Positions 15,232 through 22,446 of a stretch of 32,055 nucleotides of DNA are shown in pieces (positions within the stretch are counted from its first letter, which is position 1; the number at the start of each line of letters is the position of its first letter). The DNA is from Actinomyces oris (GTDB taxonomy: Bacteria > Actinomycetota > Actinomycetes > Actinomycetales > Actinomycetaceae): the NCBI RefSeq assembly GCF_001937665.1, contig NZ_MSKL01000028.1:1-32055 (forward strand). Direction: 5' to 3'. The position numbers and the translations under genes were made by a program. The notes under the pieces were generated by a model. That model was not told where the DNA came from, ran no database searches, and worked only from the letters and a program-made list of their open reading frames with translations.

Positions 15232-16137
15232 TCACCTCTTGCGCCAGCGGGGCCACTTCGGCATCCCGCGGCCCTTCCAGGTCTCCACGAGACCCGCAAC
15301 CCAGCGGACGGACGCGAAGAGCCCGTAGCCGGCCCCGGCGAGGCCAGCGCCGACCACGAGCCACCGGCCGATGCCGAGCCACACGCTCCCGTCCACGTCC
15401 AGCGCCCACTGAACACCCGTGATGAGCCCGGCGATGCCCATCCAGAGACCGGCGACGACCACGGCCACCGGCAGGAGAACGAGGCACATCGCGGCGGCGG
15501 CGGACCAGAGCTGTCGCGCCTCCAGCTTCGCCGTCGCGGCGATGATCCGCTCCGCCCGCGCGTTCGAGGCGTCGAGGCTCGCGGTCATCGTGGCCGAAGC
15601 CTCCCCGGCGACCTGCTCGACAGCCTTCTCGACCCGTTCCTCGGTGCGCTTCTCGATCCGCTGGACCGCGCCGCCGACCTGGCTCACGAGCTTCTGGTTC
15701 GCTGTGACCTGCGCCTTCAGACCCTCAATCGCCGAGGCCGTAGCCGCGCGATTCTTCTGCGCCTCCGCGACCAAGCTCCGCGACGCGGCGTTCAAGCTCT
15801 CGCCGTTGAGACTCTGCGCGAACTCGCCGAGCGTGCTCGCGATCTCGTTCTGCCTGCTCTCGATACTCGCGATCCTCGCGGACACGTCACTGGAGGGCGA
15901 GGAGGTCGACGCCGGGGCCGTGATCCGCTCCAGCCGCCTCGTCGTCTCCTCGTCCATGACCTTCACGAACCCCGCGAGCTTCTTCTGCTGTTCGGTCAGC
16001 GTGGCGATCCTCGTGTTCTGCGCCTCGACGGCGGCGAGGATCGAGGTCAACAGCTCCATCGTCTCCGGACTGCCGAGCTGCTGCTGCGACTGCTCGGGCT
16101 CGTTCTGCTGCTTCAGCCTGTCGAGCGCTGCGCTCAT
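15232..16137 (-). CDS. Nested in-frame protein from internal start of mobA
   Basis: An ATG inside the relaxase gene (16137) is preceded at 7 nt by AAGGAG (16150-16145), the best ribosome site of the whole operon. It would give a 301-residue protein in the same frame: a Gln-rich coiled-coil region followed by two membrane segments, without the nuclease domain. Same-frame internal starts are known in other mobilization genes, for example RSF1010 mobA/repB. A membrane-anchored MobB-like accessory factor is a plausible role. Expression is inferred from sequence only. Confidence 0.6.
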   Translation of the reverse strand: MSAALDRLKQQNEPEQSQQQLGSPETMELLTSILAAVEAQNTRIATLTEQQKKLAGFVKVMDEETTRRLERITAPASTSSPSSDVSARIASIESRQNEIASTLGEFAQSLNGESLNAASRSLVAEAQKNRAATASAIEGLKAQVTANQKLVSQVGGAVQRIEKRTEERVEKAVEQVAGEASATMTASLDASNARAERIIAATAKLEARQLWSAAAAMCLVLLPVAVVVAGLWMGIAGLITGVQWALDVDGSVWLGIGRWLVVGAGLAGAGYGLFASVRWVAGLVETWKGRGMPKWPRWRKR

Positions 16138-17001
16138 GTTCCTTCTCCTTCGGTAGTCGAAGAACGCCTGCGCGCCCTCCGGGGTGAAGTCCGCCGAGAG
16201 GGCGCTCGCGCGCTTGCGGCGCTCGGCGCGGCCGGACTCGCCGCGGCGATCCTCGATGTAGAGCGTCCAGGTCTCTTGCCCGGCGCGCTTGCCCTTCTTG
16301 CTGACGGGGCTGTGCAACCGCATCCGCGGCACCCGCTCCCCGTCATCGCCGAGCCGCTGGTTCTGCTCCTCGATCACCGAGACCAGACCGGCCTTGTCCA
16401 CCGCCCGGGGATCGGCCAGCGCCGCGCTCATCCGGTCGCCCATCTCGCGGTCGAGCGATCCCTCGGCGAAGTCCTCGCGGCGCAGCTCCCAGTCCTTCGG
16501 TGCGTGCTCCAGCCGCTTCACGACCGAGAGCCCGTGTTCTCGCATCAGCTGGTCGTTCGCCGACTGGACGCCCCGCTGATTCCCGGCCTTGCGGTCGTGG
16601 AACGTGCGATAGTCCGAGAGCGCCTTCCCCGTCCGGTTGTTGTGGTTGATGACCAAGATGTGGTTGTGCGGCTTCTTGCCCCGCCCATCCACATGACTGA
16701 CTACGAGGCAGTCGGAATCCGGGTGCATCTTCTTCGCGAGCTGATAACCGAGATCGTTCACCCGCTGCACGTCCTCCGGACTCTTCGGGTCGAACTCCTC
16801 GTCGCTGAACGACTGGCGGTAATGCACCGCCTCGACCTCGCGCGTCGTGTTCTGCGTGAGCGACCGAGCGCGCGCCGAGAACGCGCCGGGGCCTCCCGGC
16901 ACATCGCACGTGATCGCGATGCCCCGCTCGTCCTCCTTGCCACGGATATAGCGCTCCGTGTCGGCGGCGCTGGCGCTCGCGCTGTAGTGCGTGGTGCTCA
17001 T
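15232..17001 (-). CDS. mobA: MobA-type relaxase with C-terminal membrane domain
   Basis: A 589-residue relaxase/mobilization nuclease. The N-terminal ~200 residues form the HUH relaxase domain: SHVDGRGKKPHNHILVINH supplies His103, His112 and His114 for the metal site, and upstream tyrosines (Tyr6, Tyr61) are nick-tyrosine candidates. After residue ~290 a long Gln/Glu/Ala-rich coiled-coil region leads to two hydrophobic segments near the C-terminus. It would nick oriT and lead the strand into a helper's transfer pore. The ATG overlaps the mobC stop as ATGA. An internal ATG at 16137 has its own strong ribosome site. Confidence 0.92.
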   Translation of the reverse strand: MSTTHYSASASAADTERYIRGKEDERGIAITCDVPGGPGAFSARARSLTQNTTREVEAVHYRQSFSDEEFDPKSPEDVQRVNDLGYQLAKKMHPDSDCLVVSHVDGRGKKPHNHILVINHNNRTGKALSDYRTFHDRKAGNQRGVQSANDQLMREHGLSVVKRLEHAPKDWELRREDFAEGSLDREMGDRMSAALADPRAVDKAGLVSVIEEQNQRLGDDGERVPRMRLHSPVSKKGKRAGQETWTLYIEDRRGESGRAERRKRASALSADFTPEGAQAFFDYRRRRNMSAALDRLKQQNEPEQSQQQLGSPETMELLTSILAAVEAQNTRIATLTEQQKKLAGFVKVMDEETTRRLERITAPASTSSPSSDVSARIASIESRQNEIASTLGEFAQSLNGESLNAASRSLVAEAQKNRAATASAIEGLKAQVTANQKLVSQVGGAVQRIEKRTEERVEKAVEQVAGEASATMTASLDASNARAERIIAATAKLEARQLWSAAAAMCLVLLPVAVVVAGLWMGIAGLITGVQWALDVDGSVWLGIGRWLVVGAGLAGAGYGLFASVRWVAGLVETWKGRGMPKWPRWRKR

Positions 17002-17588
17002 GAGGCCGCCCGATCCCCGAGCAGGGCGCGGACCTCGCGCAGCAACTCGATCAGCTCGGGCACCTCCGCCGACAGCGCCACTGACTCACCAGCCCGCGCC
17101 CGGCGGTCGAGGTCGTTGACGTTGATCGCCAGCGGGCGAATCTGCGCGGCTAGCTCGCGAGCATCCGCCGACGCCTGCACCCGCGCCTCGACCCCGAGCA
17201 GGTGCGCGGCCACGGCGGCGTCCAACTCCTCGCTCCGAGAGGCGTGGAGGGCATCCCGGACGACGGTCCGCACCCACGTGCTCGGAGCCAGCCCGAGCCG
17301 CTTCGCACGAGTGCGAAGCGCCGCGAGCGTCTCCTCTCCGAAGTCGGTATCGAGCTTCGCGCGGCCCCCACGACGACGCTTCGCGCCGCCGTGACTCTGA
17401 CGCACAGCCTCCGCATCAGCCCGACCGGTGTTCACCTGGGAGTCGGTCTGCTGCTCCACCTGTACGCCAGAGTGGCAAGCAGTAGCCGTGTCGGACATTT
17501 CGCTGGCGCTCATGTCCTCCCCGGCTGCTTGCGAGGGGCCTCCGGCCCCCTCGACCCCCTGGAAGAGCGCATCGCGTTCGGTGCTCAT
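16998..17588 (-). CDS. mobC: MobC-like relaxosome accessory protein
   Basis: A 196-residue protein with a variable polar N-terminus, a basic KRRRGGRAK segment, a ribbon-helix-helix-like DNA-binding region near LGLAPSTWVRTVVRDAL, and the C-terminal IRPLAINVNDLDRRARAG typical of MobC-type mobilization proteins. It would bind oriT and help the relaxase open the strand. It overlaps both neighbours by ATGA (rep stop at 17585, mobA start at 17001), so all three are translationally coupled. Confidence 0.85.
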   Translation of the reverse strand: MSTERDALFQGVEGAGGPSQAAGEDMSASEMSDTATACHSGVQVEQQTDSQVNTGRADAEAVRQSHGGAKRRRGGRAKLDTDFGEETLAALRTRAKRLGLAPSTWVRTVVRDALHASRSEELDAAVAAHLLGVEARVQASADARELAAQIRPLAINVNDLDRRARAGESVALSAEVPELIELLREVRALLGDRAAS

Positions 17589-18994
17589 GCGGCACCTCCG
17601 ATCAGCGCCAGCGGCACGTCAGGGCTCCGCACCGCGAGCCCGCCCAGCAGCTCAGCAACCGCGCCCTCAGCGTCATGTTCCCCCGAGGTCTCCGGACCGT
17701 AGGTCAGTTCCCGCGACCCGACGTTCTGGTGATACGCGTTGCCGTACATGCCGGGCGTGTGTGCGGCGGTCGGGATGCTGCACTGGTGCCACTCGTAGGG
17801 CTCGATCTTCCCAATGTGCTGCACGAGGTAACGATTGATGTCGTCGGCGCGATAGACCTTCACGACCGAGGCCAAGCGGCGGATGAACTGGTCCAACGCC
17901 TCGTCCACGTTGCCCTTCTGGCGGGCGTAGTAGAAGAACTCGACAGGCTCGATCGTCGCCGTGATGACGATAAGGCGCGGGGCCACCTCGCCCTTGTTCT
18001 TGTACCGAGCCTTCGCAGGCGAGGCGTTGTACGGATCAAGCAGCAGCCAGTCGTTCGCATCCATCGCCGAGGCCCGCAGATCGTCCAGCAGCAGCACCTC
18101 CTCGCCTCGCCAGTCATCAAGCGGGTTCCCCGTCGCGGCCCGGTAGACCTGCCACCGCTCGCCGTGCGCGTTCGCCGCGTTGATCGCCTCGGTGATGAAG
18201 TCCGTGGCGAACCGGGTCTTGCCGATCCCGGCATCCCCATGGACGAACACCACGTGCGTCGAGAACTCACCGGCGCGGAGCTTCGCCGCCGCCCGGTATG
18301 CGCGGCGCTGGCCGTAGGCCGACAGCGCGTCGTCGATCTCCCGCTGATGCCGCGAGTAGATGTCGAACAGCTCGTCCGTGAGCATGATCTGATCCCGCGT
18401 GAACTCGCCCTGGAGCACGCGCTCGCGCATGTCCTCGAAGTTCTCGGCGACGACCTTCTTCTTCACGTGCGCGCGCCCCTTGAGCAAGGTCTCCCGACGC
18501 TGGGCGTCGATCCCGAGGTAGTCAGGCCCACGCACCGTAGCGACCTCCGAAGCCGCGTATTGGTGCTTGTCCGCGTACTTCACGTGCGTCAGATACGACA
18601 GCATGTTGTCGTAGGCGTACCGCCCGCGGCCCGGCTTCTCGACGTACTGGGGCTCGACGCCGATGCCGAACGCGAGCCGATCCAGCGGTGCGCTCTTCGC
18701 ACGGCTGGCGAACTTGATGACCGCGTGCAGGTGATCGGGCTTCGGCTCGATCACCAGAGCCTTCTCCGTGTCGCTCCAGACCTCGCGCTCGTCCTTGTCA
18801 TGCACGATGCCGTAGGCCTCGACGACCTCGCAGCCGGTGGCCTCGAGCCGCTGCACCACGTAGGCGAGGATCGCCTCGGCTCCCTGCTGGAGCAGCGCGG
18901 CCCCGTTCGGGTCCTCGGCAGCCCAGGTCCAGTACGACGGATCGAGGTACTGCGTGAGCCCGATGCTCGTCGGGTTGTTCTCCTGCTTAGCCAC
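17585..18994 (-). CDS. rep: Rolling-circle Rep protein with SF3-type helicase domain
   Basis: A 469-residue replication initiator. The N-terminal Rep_2-like endonuclease has the HUH motif EPKPDHLHAVIKF (His88, His90) and the catalytic-tyrosine region SYLTHVKYADKHQY (probably Tyr134). The C-terminal half is an ATPase with Walker A GDAGIGKT (253-260) and Walker B VLLLDD (300-305). It would nick the double-strand origin and unwind plasmid DNA. GTG 18994 is preferred because homology begins there; GTG 19003 is equally possible, and the longer open frame to 19228 runs through the origin-like region. Its chromosomal location suggests an integrated replicon. Confidence 0.9.
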   Translation of the reverse strand: MAKQENNPTSIGLTQYLDPSYWTWAAEDPNGAALLQQGAEAILAYVVQRLEATGCEVVEAYGIVHDKDEREVWSDTEKALVIEPKPDHLHAVIKFASRAKSAPLDRLAFGIGVEPQYVEKPGRGRYAYDNMLSYLTHVKYADKHQYAASEVATVRGPDYLGIDAQRRETLLKGRAHVKKKVVAENFEDMRERVLQGEFTRDQIMLTDELFDIYSRHQREIDDALSAYGQRRAYRAAAKLRAGEFSTHVVFVHGDAGIGKTRFATDFITEAINAANAHGERWQVYRAATGNPLDDWRGEEVLLLDDLRASAMDANDWLLLDPYNASPAKARYKNKGEVAPRLIVITATIEPVEFFYYARQKGNVDEALDQFIRRLASVVKVYRADDINRYLVQHIGKIEPYEWHQCSIPTAAHTPGMYGNAYHQNVGSRELTYGPETSGEHDAEGAVAELLGGLAVRSPDVPLALIGGAA

Positions 18995-19051
18995 GGCGAC
19001 CACCCCCGCCGCGGACAGCGCGGAGGGCCTCAGAGAGAGTGCGGCGCCTAA

Positions 19052-19094
19052 ATGACCCCCTATTGACCCCCAAATGAGACCCAAAATGATCCCA
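19052..19094. repeat. Phased iteron-like repeats upstream of rep
   Basis: Four copies of (A/T)TGA followed by a C-rich tail (ATGACCCC, TTGACCCC, ATGAGACCC, ATGATCCC) start at 19052, 19063, 19075 and 19087, one helical turn apart. They lie ~60-100 bp before the rep start. This is a reasonable place for the Rep binding site or double-strand origin. The remaining 18995-19345 region shows no convincing gene. Confidence 0.55.
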
Positions 19095-19345
19095 CGAGGC
19101 CACGCGACGGAGCGCGGGCGGAACCGACCGCTGACCAGGCACGTTGTTGCAGGACGCGGCAATCGACAAGCCCTTGCCGCGCCCGTAGGAACGAATGAGG
19201 CTCCCGAAACTCTTAGAGTGCGAAGCACGGCTGCGGACCGTCATCACGACGACGGGCGGCCCGCCTTCGGCGGGTGCCAGGCCAGGCCCTCCGGGCGGGG
19301 TCAGGTCGGCGGGAGCGGTGCTGAGGTTGCGTGCGTCGGCGCGCA

Positions 19346-19594
19346 TCAGCGACCACCGCCCCGGCCGTAGCGCTTGATGACAGCCTGGTGCGTGACGCCG
19401 AGGGCGTCGCCGATCTTCGCCCAGGTCACCCCATCGGCGCGGGCGTCGGCGACGGCGATCTCGACGGACTCCTCCAGCACGGAGCGGAGCACGCCGAGGT
19501 CGTAGAGACGTGCCTCGGACTCGGCGAGGGAGGGGTCGCCCTGTCGCCAGCGGAAGCCGTTCACGTGGTCGAAGGCGGCGGAGTTGGCGCTCAT
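19346..19594 (-). CDS. Small helix-turn-helix protein
   Basis: An 82-residue protein whose C-terminus, VTWAKIGDALGVTHQAVIKRY, is a clear helix-turn-helix of the kind found in small actinobacterial plasmid and phage regulators. The ATG shares its first base with the stop of the upstream 70-residue gene (TGATG), so they are coupled. It lies directly upstream of the rep region and may control copy number or transfer (inference). No enzymatic domain is present. Confidence 0.75.
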   Translation of the reverse strand: MSANSAAFDHVNGFRWRQGDPSLAESEARLYDLGVLRSVLEESVEIAVADARADGVTWAKIGDALGVTHQAVIKRYGRGGGR

Positions 19595-19806
19595 CAGTGA
19601 CCACCGCCCATCACGGCGGCGACCGCGGCGCGCTGTCGCGGGGTCAGGGGCGTGCGAGCCAGGCGTTCACCGGCCAGACGACCAGCAGCACGAGCGGCGG
19701 CGATGACGGGATCGAGGCCGTCTGCCTGCGGAGAAGGAGTGGAGCCCTGATCGAGGCCAGGGCGGTCGAGCGCGGATGCGCGGGGAACGTCGATAACGAC
19801 AGACAT
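19594..19806 (-). CDS. Small hypothetical plasmid protein
   Basis: A 70-residue protein of unknown function. The C-terminal half is alanine/arginine rich with the phrase ARTPLTPRQRAAVAAVM, which suggests an amphipathic helix. GAGGA lies 6 nt before the ATG at 19806, a good ribosome site. It is the first gene of the leftward plasmid operon and is coupled to the HTH gene. A nested 34-bp palindrome lies ~145 bp upstream. Confidence 0.6.
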   Translation of the reverse strand: MSVVIDVPRASALDRPGLDQGSTPSPQADGLDPVIAAARAAGRLAGERLARTPLTPRQRAAVAAVMGGGH

Positions 19807-19948
19807 CGGAAGTCCTCAGACATGAGTATCTTCCGGTTCCCCGCCACGGTAATTGGGCTGTTTGACCGGCTACTCATCCGGGAGCAGAACCCCGCGCTTC
19901 TAAGTCGCGGCCCCGGTGGGATCTTCTTGTCTGCAACCATTCTCCCAC

Positions 19949-19982
19949 GAGTCGACTCACCATTGCAATGACGAGTCGACTC
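19949..19982. promoter_or_regulatory. 34-bp symmetric array of three palindromes
   Basis: GAGTCGACTC (19949-19958), CATTGCAATG (19961-19970) and GAGTCGACTC (19973-19982) are each perfect palindromes separated by AC, so the whole block is symmetric apart from the spacers. A TGAGTCA follows at 19984. It lies between the serine-recombinase remnant and the start of the plasmid operon (19807-19987 has no gene). Candidate roles are a dimeric-repressor operator, an origin element, or a recombination site. Confidence 0.7.
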
Positions 19983-19987
19983 ATGAG

Positions 19988-20437
19988 TCAGTCGCGACGC
20001 GGCTCTATCCGAATCAGGTCGGGGTCGAATTTCACGTGACCGGGCGTGATGGGCTCGATGGTCACTGTCACCAGCTCGTCCACGAGCATCCGGCGGCGGT
20101 CCACGTCCAACACCTTCCACTTCGCCTCGACCACCTCGCGGCGCTCCGCGGTGCCGACCGGCTCCTCGACGTCCGCGAGCAGCTTCGCCGCCGCCGACAC
20201 CGAACGGTCGAGCAGCTCCGCGTCGATCTCGTCGATGCGGGCCTTCACGTCGTTGATCGCTGCCGTTATCTCCAGGACCGGCTGATGGATGTCGCGCAGC
20301 AGCGGGCTCAGCTCCTTCACCCGATCGACCAGGGCGTTCCGCTCCGTCAGCAGCTCCTCGCGATCCGGCCCATCGTCCTCCTGTGGCATCACGAGGTCGT
20401 GCACGACCACCGGGGCCTGATCGCCTGCGCCCTCCAT
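19988..20437 (-). pseudogene. Permease tip fused to C-terminus of large serine recombinase
   Basis: A 149-codon frame begins with MEGAGDQAPVV, a variant of the first ~11 codons of the permease gene (MEDAGEEAPVV), and keeps that gene's TACGGT -10. From about codon 17 it becomes the coiled-coil and C-terminal tail of a large serine recombinase: a long Glu/Arg-rich helix, then DRRRMLVDELVTVTI and the characteristic end FDPDLIRIEPR. The catalytic serine domain, recombinase domain and zinc ribbon are absent, so it cannot recombine by itself. It marks a deletion or capture event at the element's right border. Confidence 0.8.
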
Positions 20438-21313
20438 GACGGAACCGTATCGCGGCCGGACCGGACGGTGACCGCTGCCGGAGGTCTACACCTCCAGGGA
20501 ATAGCCCGTCACCGGTCCGGCGGTGTTGGGCTGCCACCCCAGTGCCGGGGCGACATGCTCTGCGAAGGCCTGCAAGATGTGGAGGTTGAAGTCGACGCCG
20601 AGCTGGCTGGGGATGGTGAGCATGACGGTGTCGGCGGCATGGAGCGCCTCGTCCCGGGCGAGCTGCTCGATGAGGACGTCGGGCTCGGCGGCGTAAGTGC
20701 GCCCGAAGGTCGACTGCAGGCCGTCGATGACGCCGATCTGGTCGTGGGAGTCCTCGCCGCGCAGCGCGAAGAACTTCCGGTCGACCTCGGAGACGATCGG
20801 GAAGATGGAGCGCGAGACGCTCACACGCGGGGTCCAGTTGTGGCCGGCCTCCTTCCACGCCTCGCGGTAGCGGCGGATCTGCTCGGCCTGAAGGTGGGAG
20901 AAGCCCTCGCCAGTGGCCTCGGTCAGGAGGGTCGAGCTCATGAGGTTCAGACCCTGGCGGGCGGTCCACTCGGCGGTCTCCCGCGAGCCGGCACCCCACC
21001 ACAGGCGGCGGTCCACGCCGGGGGCGTGCGGCTCGATACGCAGGCGGGAGCTGGCGCCGGGTGCCATGCCACCGCTGGTGTCGAGGTCCGCCTGCGGGAC
21101 GCCCCGGACGGCATCGAGGAACTGAGCGGTGTGGGCGTGAGCGACGTCGGCTCCGCGCGGGTCGGCGCCGCCGGTGTAACCGAAGGTCTCCCAGCCACGT
21201 ACAGCCTGCTCCGGCGAGCCGCGGGAGATGCCGATGGCGATGCGCTGGTCGGTGAGCAGGTCGAGGGCGGCGACCTCCTCGGCCAGGTAGAGAGGGTTCT
21301 CGTAGCGCATGTC
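20404..21313. repeat. Right ~0.91-kb direct repeat flanking the integrated plasmid
   Basis: This is the counterpart of 11933-12848. It spans the permease 5' tip, the permease-LLM spacer and most of the LLM gene. Similarity stops after CGCATGTC at 21313, beyond which the LLM gene continues normally here but not in the left copy. Confidence 0.95.
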
Positions 21314-21553
21314 AATGACGCCGGTGCCGACCTCGATGCGCTTGGTACGGGCACCGGCCGCGGAGAGCAGCGGGATGGGGGCCGCGGCCTGGCGGGCATA
21401 GTGGTGGACGCGCCAGTAGGCGCCATTGACTCCGATCTCGTCAGCGCCGACGGCGATCTCGACGGCGTCCTTGAGCGCCTGACCGGCGTCGGGGTCGCCA
21501 GGGCCGCGACCGTGTCCGTAGTGTCCAAAGCTGAGGAACCCGAATGCTTTCAT
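20486..21553 (-). CDS. LLM-class flavin-dependent oxidoreductase (complete copy)
   Basis: A 355-residue luciferase-like monooxygenase fold protein, FMN or F420 dependent. MKAFGFLSFGHYG forms the first barrel strand. IEVGTGVIDMRYENPLYLAEE and AIGISRGSPEQAV are the conserved flavin-binding segments, and RLWWGAGSRETAEW lies in the insertion region. The length is complete. An inverted repeat spans the start codon. In the presumed ancestral order the permease followed this gene; here it is followed by the permease/recombinase fusion. The oxidised substrate is unknown. Confidence 0.9.
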   Translation of the reverse strand: MKAFGFLSFGHYGHGRGPGDPDAGQALKDAVEIAVGADEIGVNGAYWRVHHYARQAAAPIPLLSAAGARTKRIEVGTGVIDMRYENPLYLAEEVAALDLLTDQRIAIGISRGSPEQAVRGWETFGYTGGADPRGADVAHAHTAQFLDAVRGVPQADLDTSGGMAPGASSRLRIEPHAPGVDRRLWWGAGSRETAEWTARQGLNLMSSTLLTEATGEGFSHLQAEQIRRYREAWKEAGHNWTPRVSVSRSIFPIVSEVDRKFFALRGEDSHDQIGVIDGLQSTFGRTYAAEPDVLIEQLARDEALHAADTVMLTIPSQLGVDFNLHILQAFAEHVAPALGWQPNTAGPVTGYSLEV

Positions 21554-21562
21554 GCAGCATTC
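21542..21562 (-). promoter_or_regulatory. Inverted repeat overlapping the LLM start codon
   Basis: GAATGCT (21542-21548) and AGCATTC (21556-21562) form perfect 7-bp arms around a 7-nt loop that contains the ATG at 21553. It could hide the start codon in the mRNA or be a repressor site. The truncated copy lacks this region. Confidence 0.5.
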
Positions 21563-21640
21563 AACTACCGATGCTGCCGAACCATTCCAGCCGACTGCGC
21601 GAGCCGCGTCACCCCACCTCAGGTGCCAGACATCGTCGGC

Positions 21641-22126
21641 TCATGAGCGGGGCTGCGTCGACAGGCCTGACACACCCAGCCAGCGAGGAACAGCCTCCTT
21701 GTAGTCGAGGTAGTCCTGACCGAACCTCGCCGCCAGGGCCGCCTCCTCGGCCGGGATCTGGTAGCGGTCGATGAGCCAGACGAAGCCGATCAGGGGAATC
21801 ACCGCGGACGGGCTCCTACGCGCGATCGCGTGCGAGAGCAGCGCTCCCGCCAGGCCCAGGTACATGGGATTGCGCGTCAGCCGGTTGGGGCCGTCCACAA
21901 CGAGGTGCTGCGCGCGCTCAACCCTAACCGGGTCGACCGTGGTGCGGTGCCGAAGAAAGTTGCCCGCACTTCCGGCGAGCAGACACAACGAGCCTCCGGC
22001 AACAGGAGCGGCCACCGCCATCGATGACGGCGTCACCTCCCGACCACGAGTCATGACGTGCTGCGTCAGCCCTGCCATCGCCAGCAGCACTGCCGGAGGC
22101 GGCCGCCTGAAGATCTGTTCCATCAC
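21641..22126 (-). CDS. Isoprenylcysteine carboxyl methyltransferase-like membrane protein
   Basis: A 161-residue membrane protein with about four helices and the C-terminal ICMT/PEMT signature: LVVDGPNRLTRNPMYLGLAGALL for the S-adenosylmethionine-binding region, then the EE motif of PAEEAALAARFGQDYLDYK and a PRWLG end. Bacterial members methylate unknown lipids or small molecules. It starts at GTG 22126 or ATG 22123, with AGAGG 9-11 nt upstream. It is divergent from the propeller gene. Confidence 0.82.
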   Translation of the reverse strand: MMEQIFRRPPPAVLLAMAGLTQHVMTRGREVTPSSMAVAAPVAGGSLCLLAGSAGNFLRHRTTVDPVRVERAQHLVVDGPNRLTRNPMYLGLAGALLSHAIARRSPSAVIPLIGFVWLIDRYQIPAEEAALAARFGQDYLDYKEAVPRWLGVSGLSTQPRS

Positions 22127-22446
22127 CAGGTCATCCTCTCACCCAGCACGCCCCAGCGGGACATCGGGCTCAGCCACACGACTGCACCGAACCACCAGAA
22201 CGGAGGTCGCACCGAGGGACCGACTCCTGGAGACGAAGGACAGGAGCCCGCGCTCAAGTGGCGCACGACACTCACAATCAGTACTCTCTCAGTGACTTAT
22301 CGTTCAACTTCACGTTTGGTTTCGCCATCGTTCGTGTTGCCCCCGTTGAACAATGGCCACACGCTTCGTTCCACCCCAACGAGTTCAGCTGGTTGGACGG
22401 CGACACGCGTAGCACCTTCCTCCCCCGACACAATGCGAGAACAGAT
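22127..22446. other. Intergenic region upstream of the propeller gene
   Basis: 320 bp with no supported gene. A plus-strand frame joins the propeller gene in frame from 22258, but its codons lack family features and the signal peptide begins at 22447. GTTCAAC (22302-22308) and GTTGAAC (22345-22351) form a spaced dyad, possibly regulatory. Confidence 0.5.

Larger units (their letters stand above)
12849..20403. mobile_element. Integrated mobilizable plasmid with heavy-metal cargo
   Basis: About 7.55 kb of DNA lies between the two diverged direct repeats. All genes run on the minus strand. In order of transcription they are a 70-residue protein, an HTH protein, rep, mobC, mobA, cmtR and a P-type ATPase, plus the C-terminal end of a large serine recombinase at the right border. 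Rep with HUH and helicase motifs, together with MobA/MobC, is typical of a small mobilizable plasmid. The repeat layout (full permease / truncated LLM ... permease tip / full LLM) is what one crossover between a circular plasmid carrying a ~0.91-kb chromosomal segment and the chromosome would produce. No tRNA or short att core is visible. Confidence 0.85.

Noticed and set aside
17585-19228. Rep start at 19228
   Set aside because: The extra 78 codons cross the iteron-like region and lack Rep similarity; GTG 18994 or 19003 fits the domain start.
11933-21313. tRNA-targeted ICE with short att repeats
   Set aside because: No tRNA gene, no intact integrase and no type IV secretion genes are seen; the flanking repeats are ~0.91 kb of protein-coding DNA.
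22258-22446. 63-codon N-terminal extension of the propeller protein
   Set aside because: It would bury the signal peptide that begins at 22447 and has no ribosome site or family similarity.
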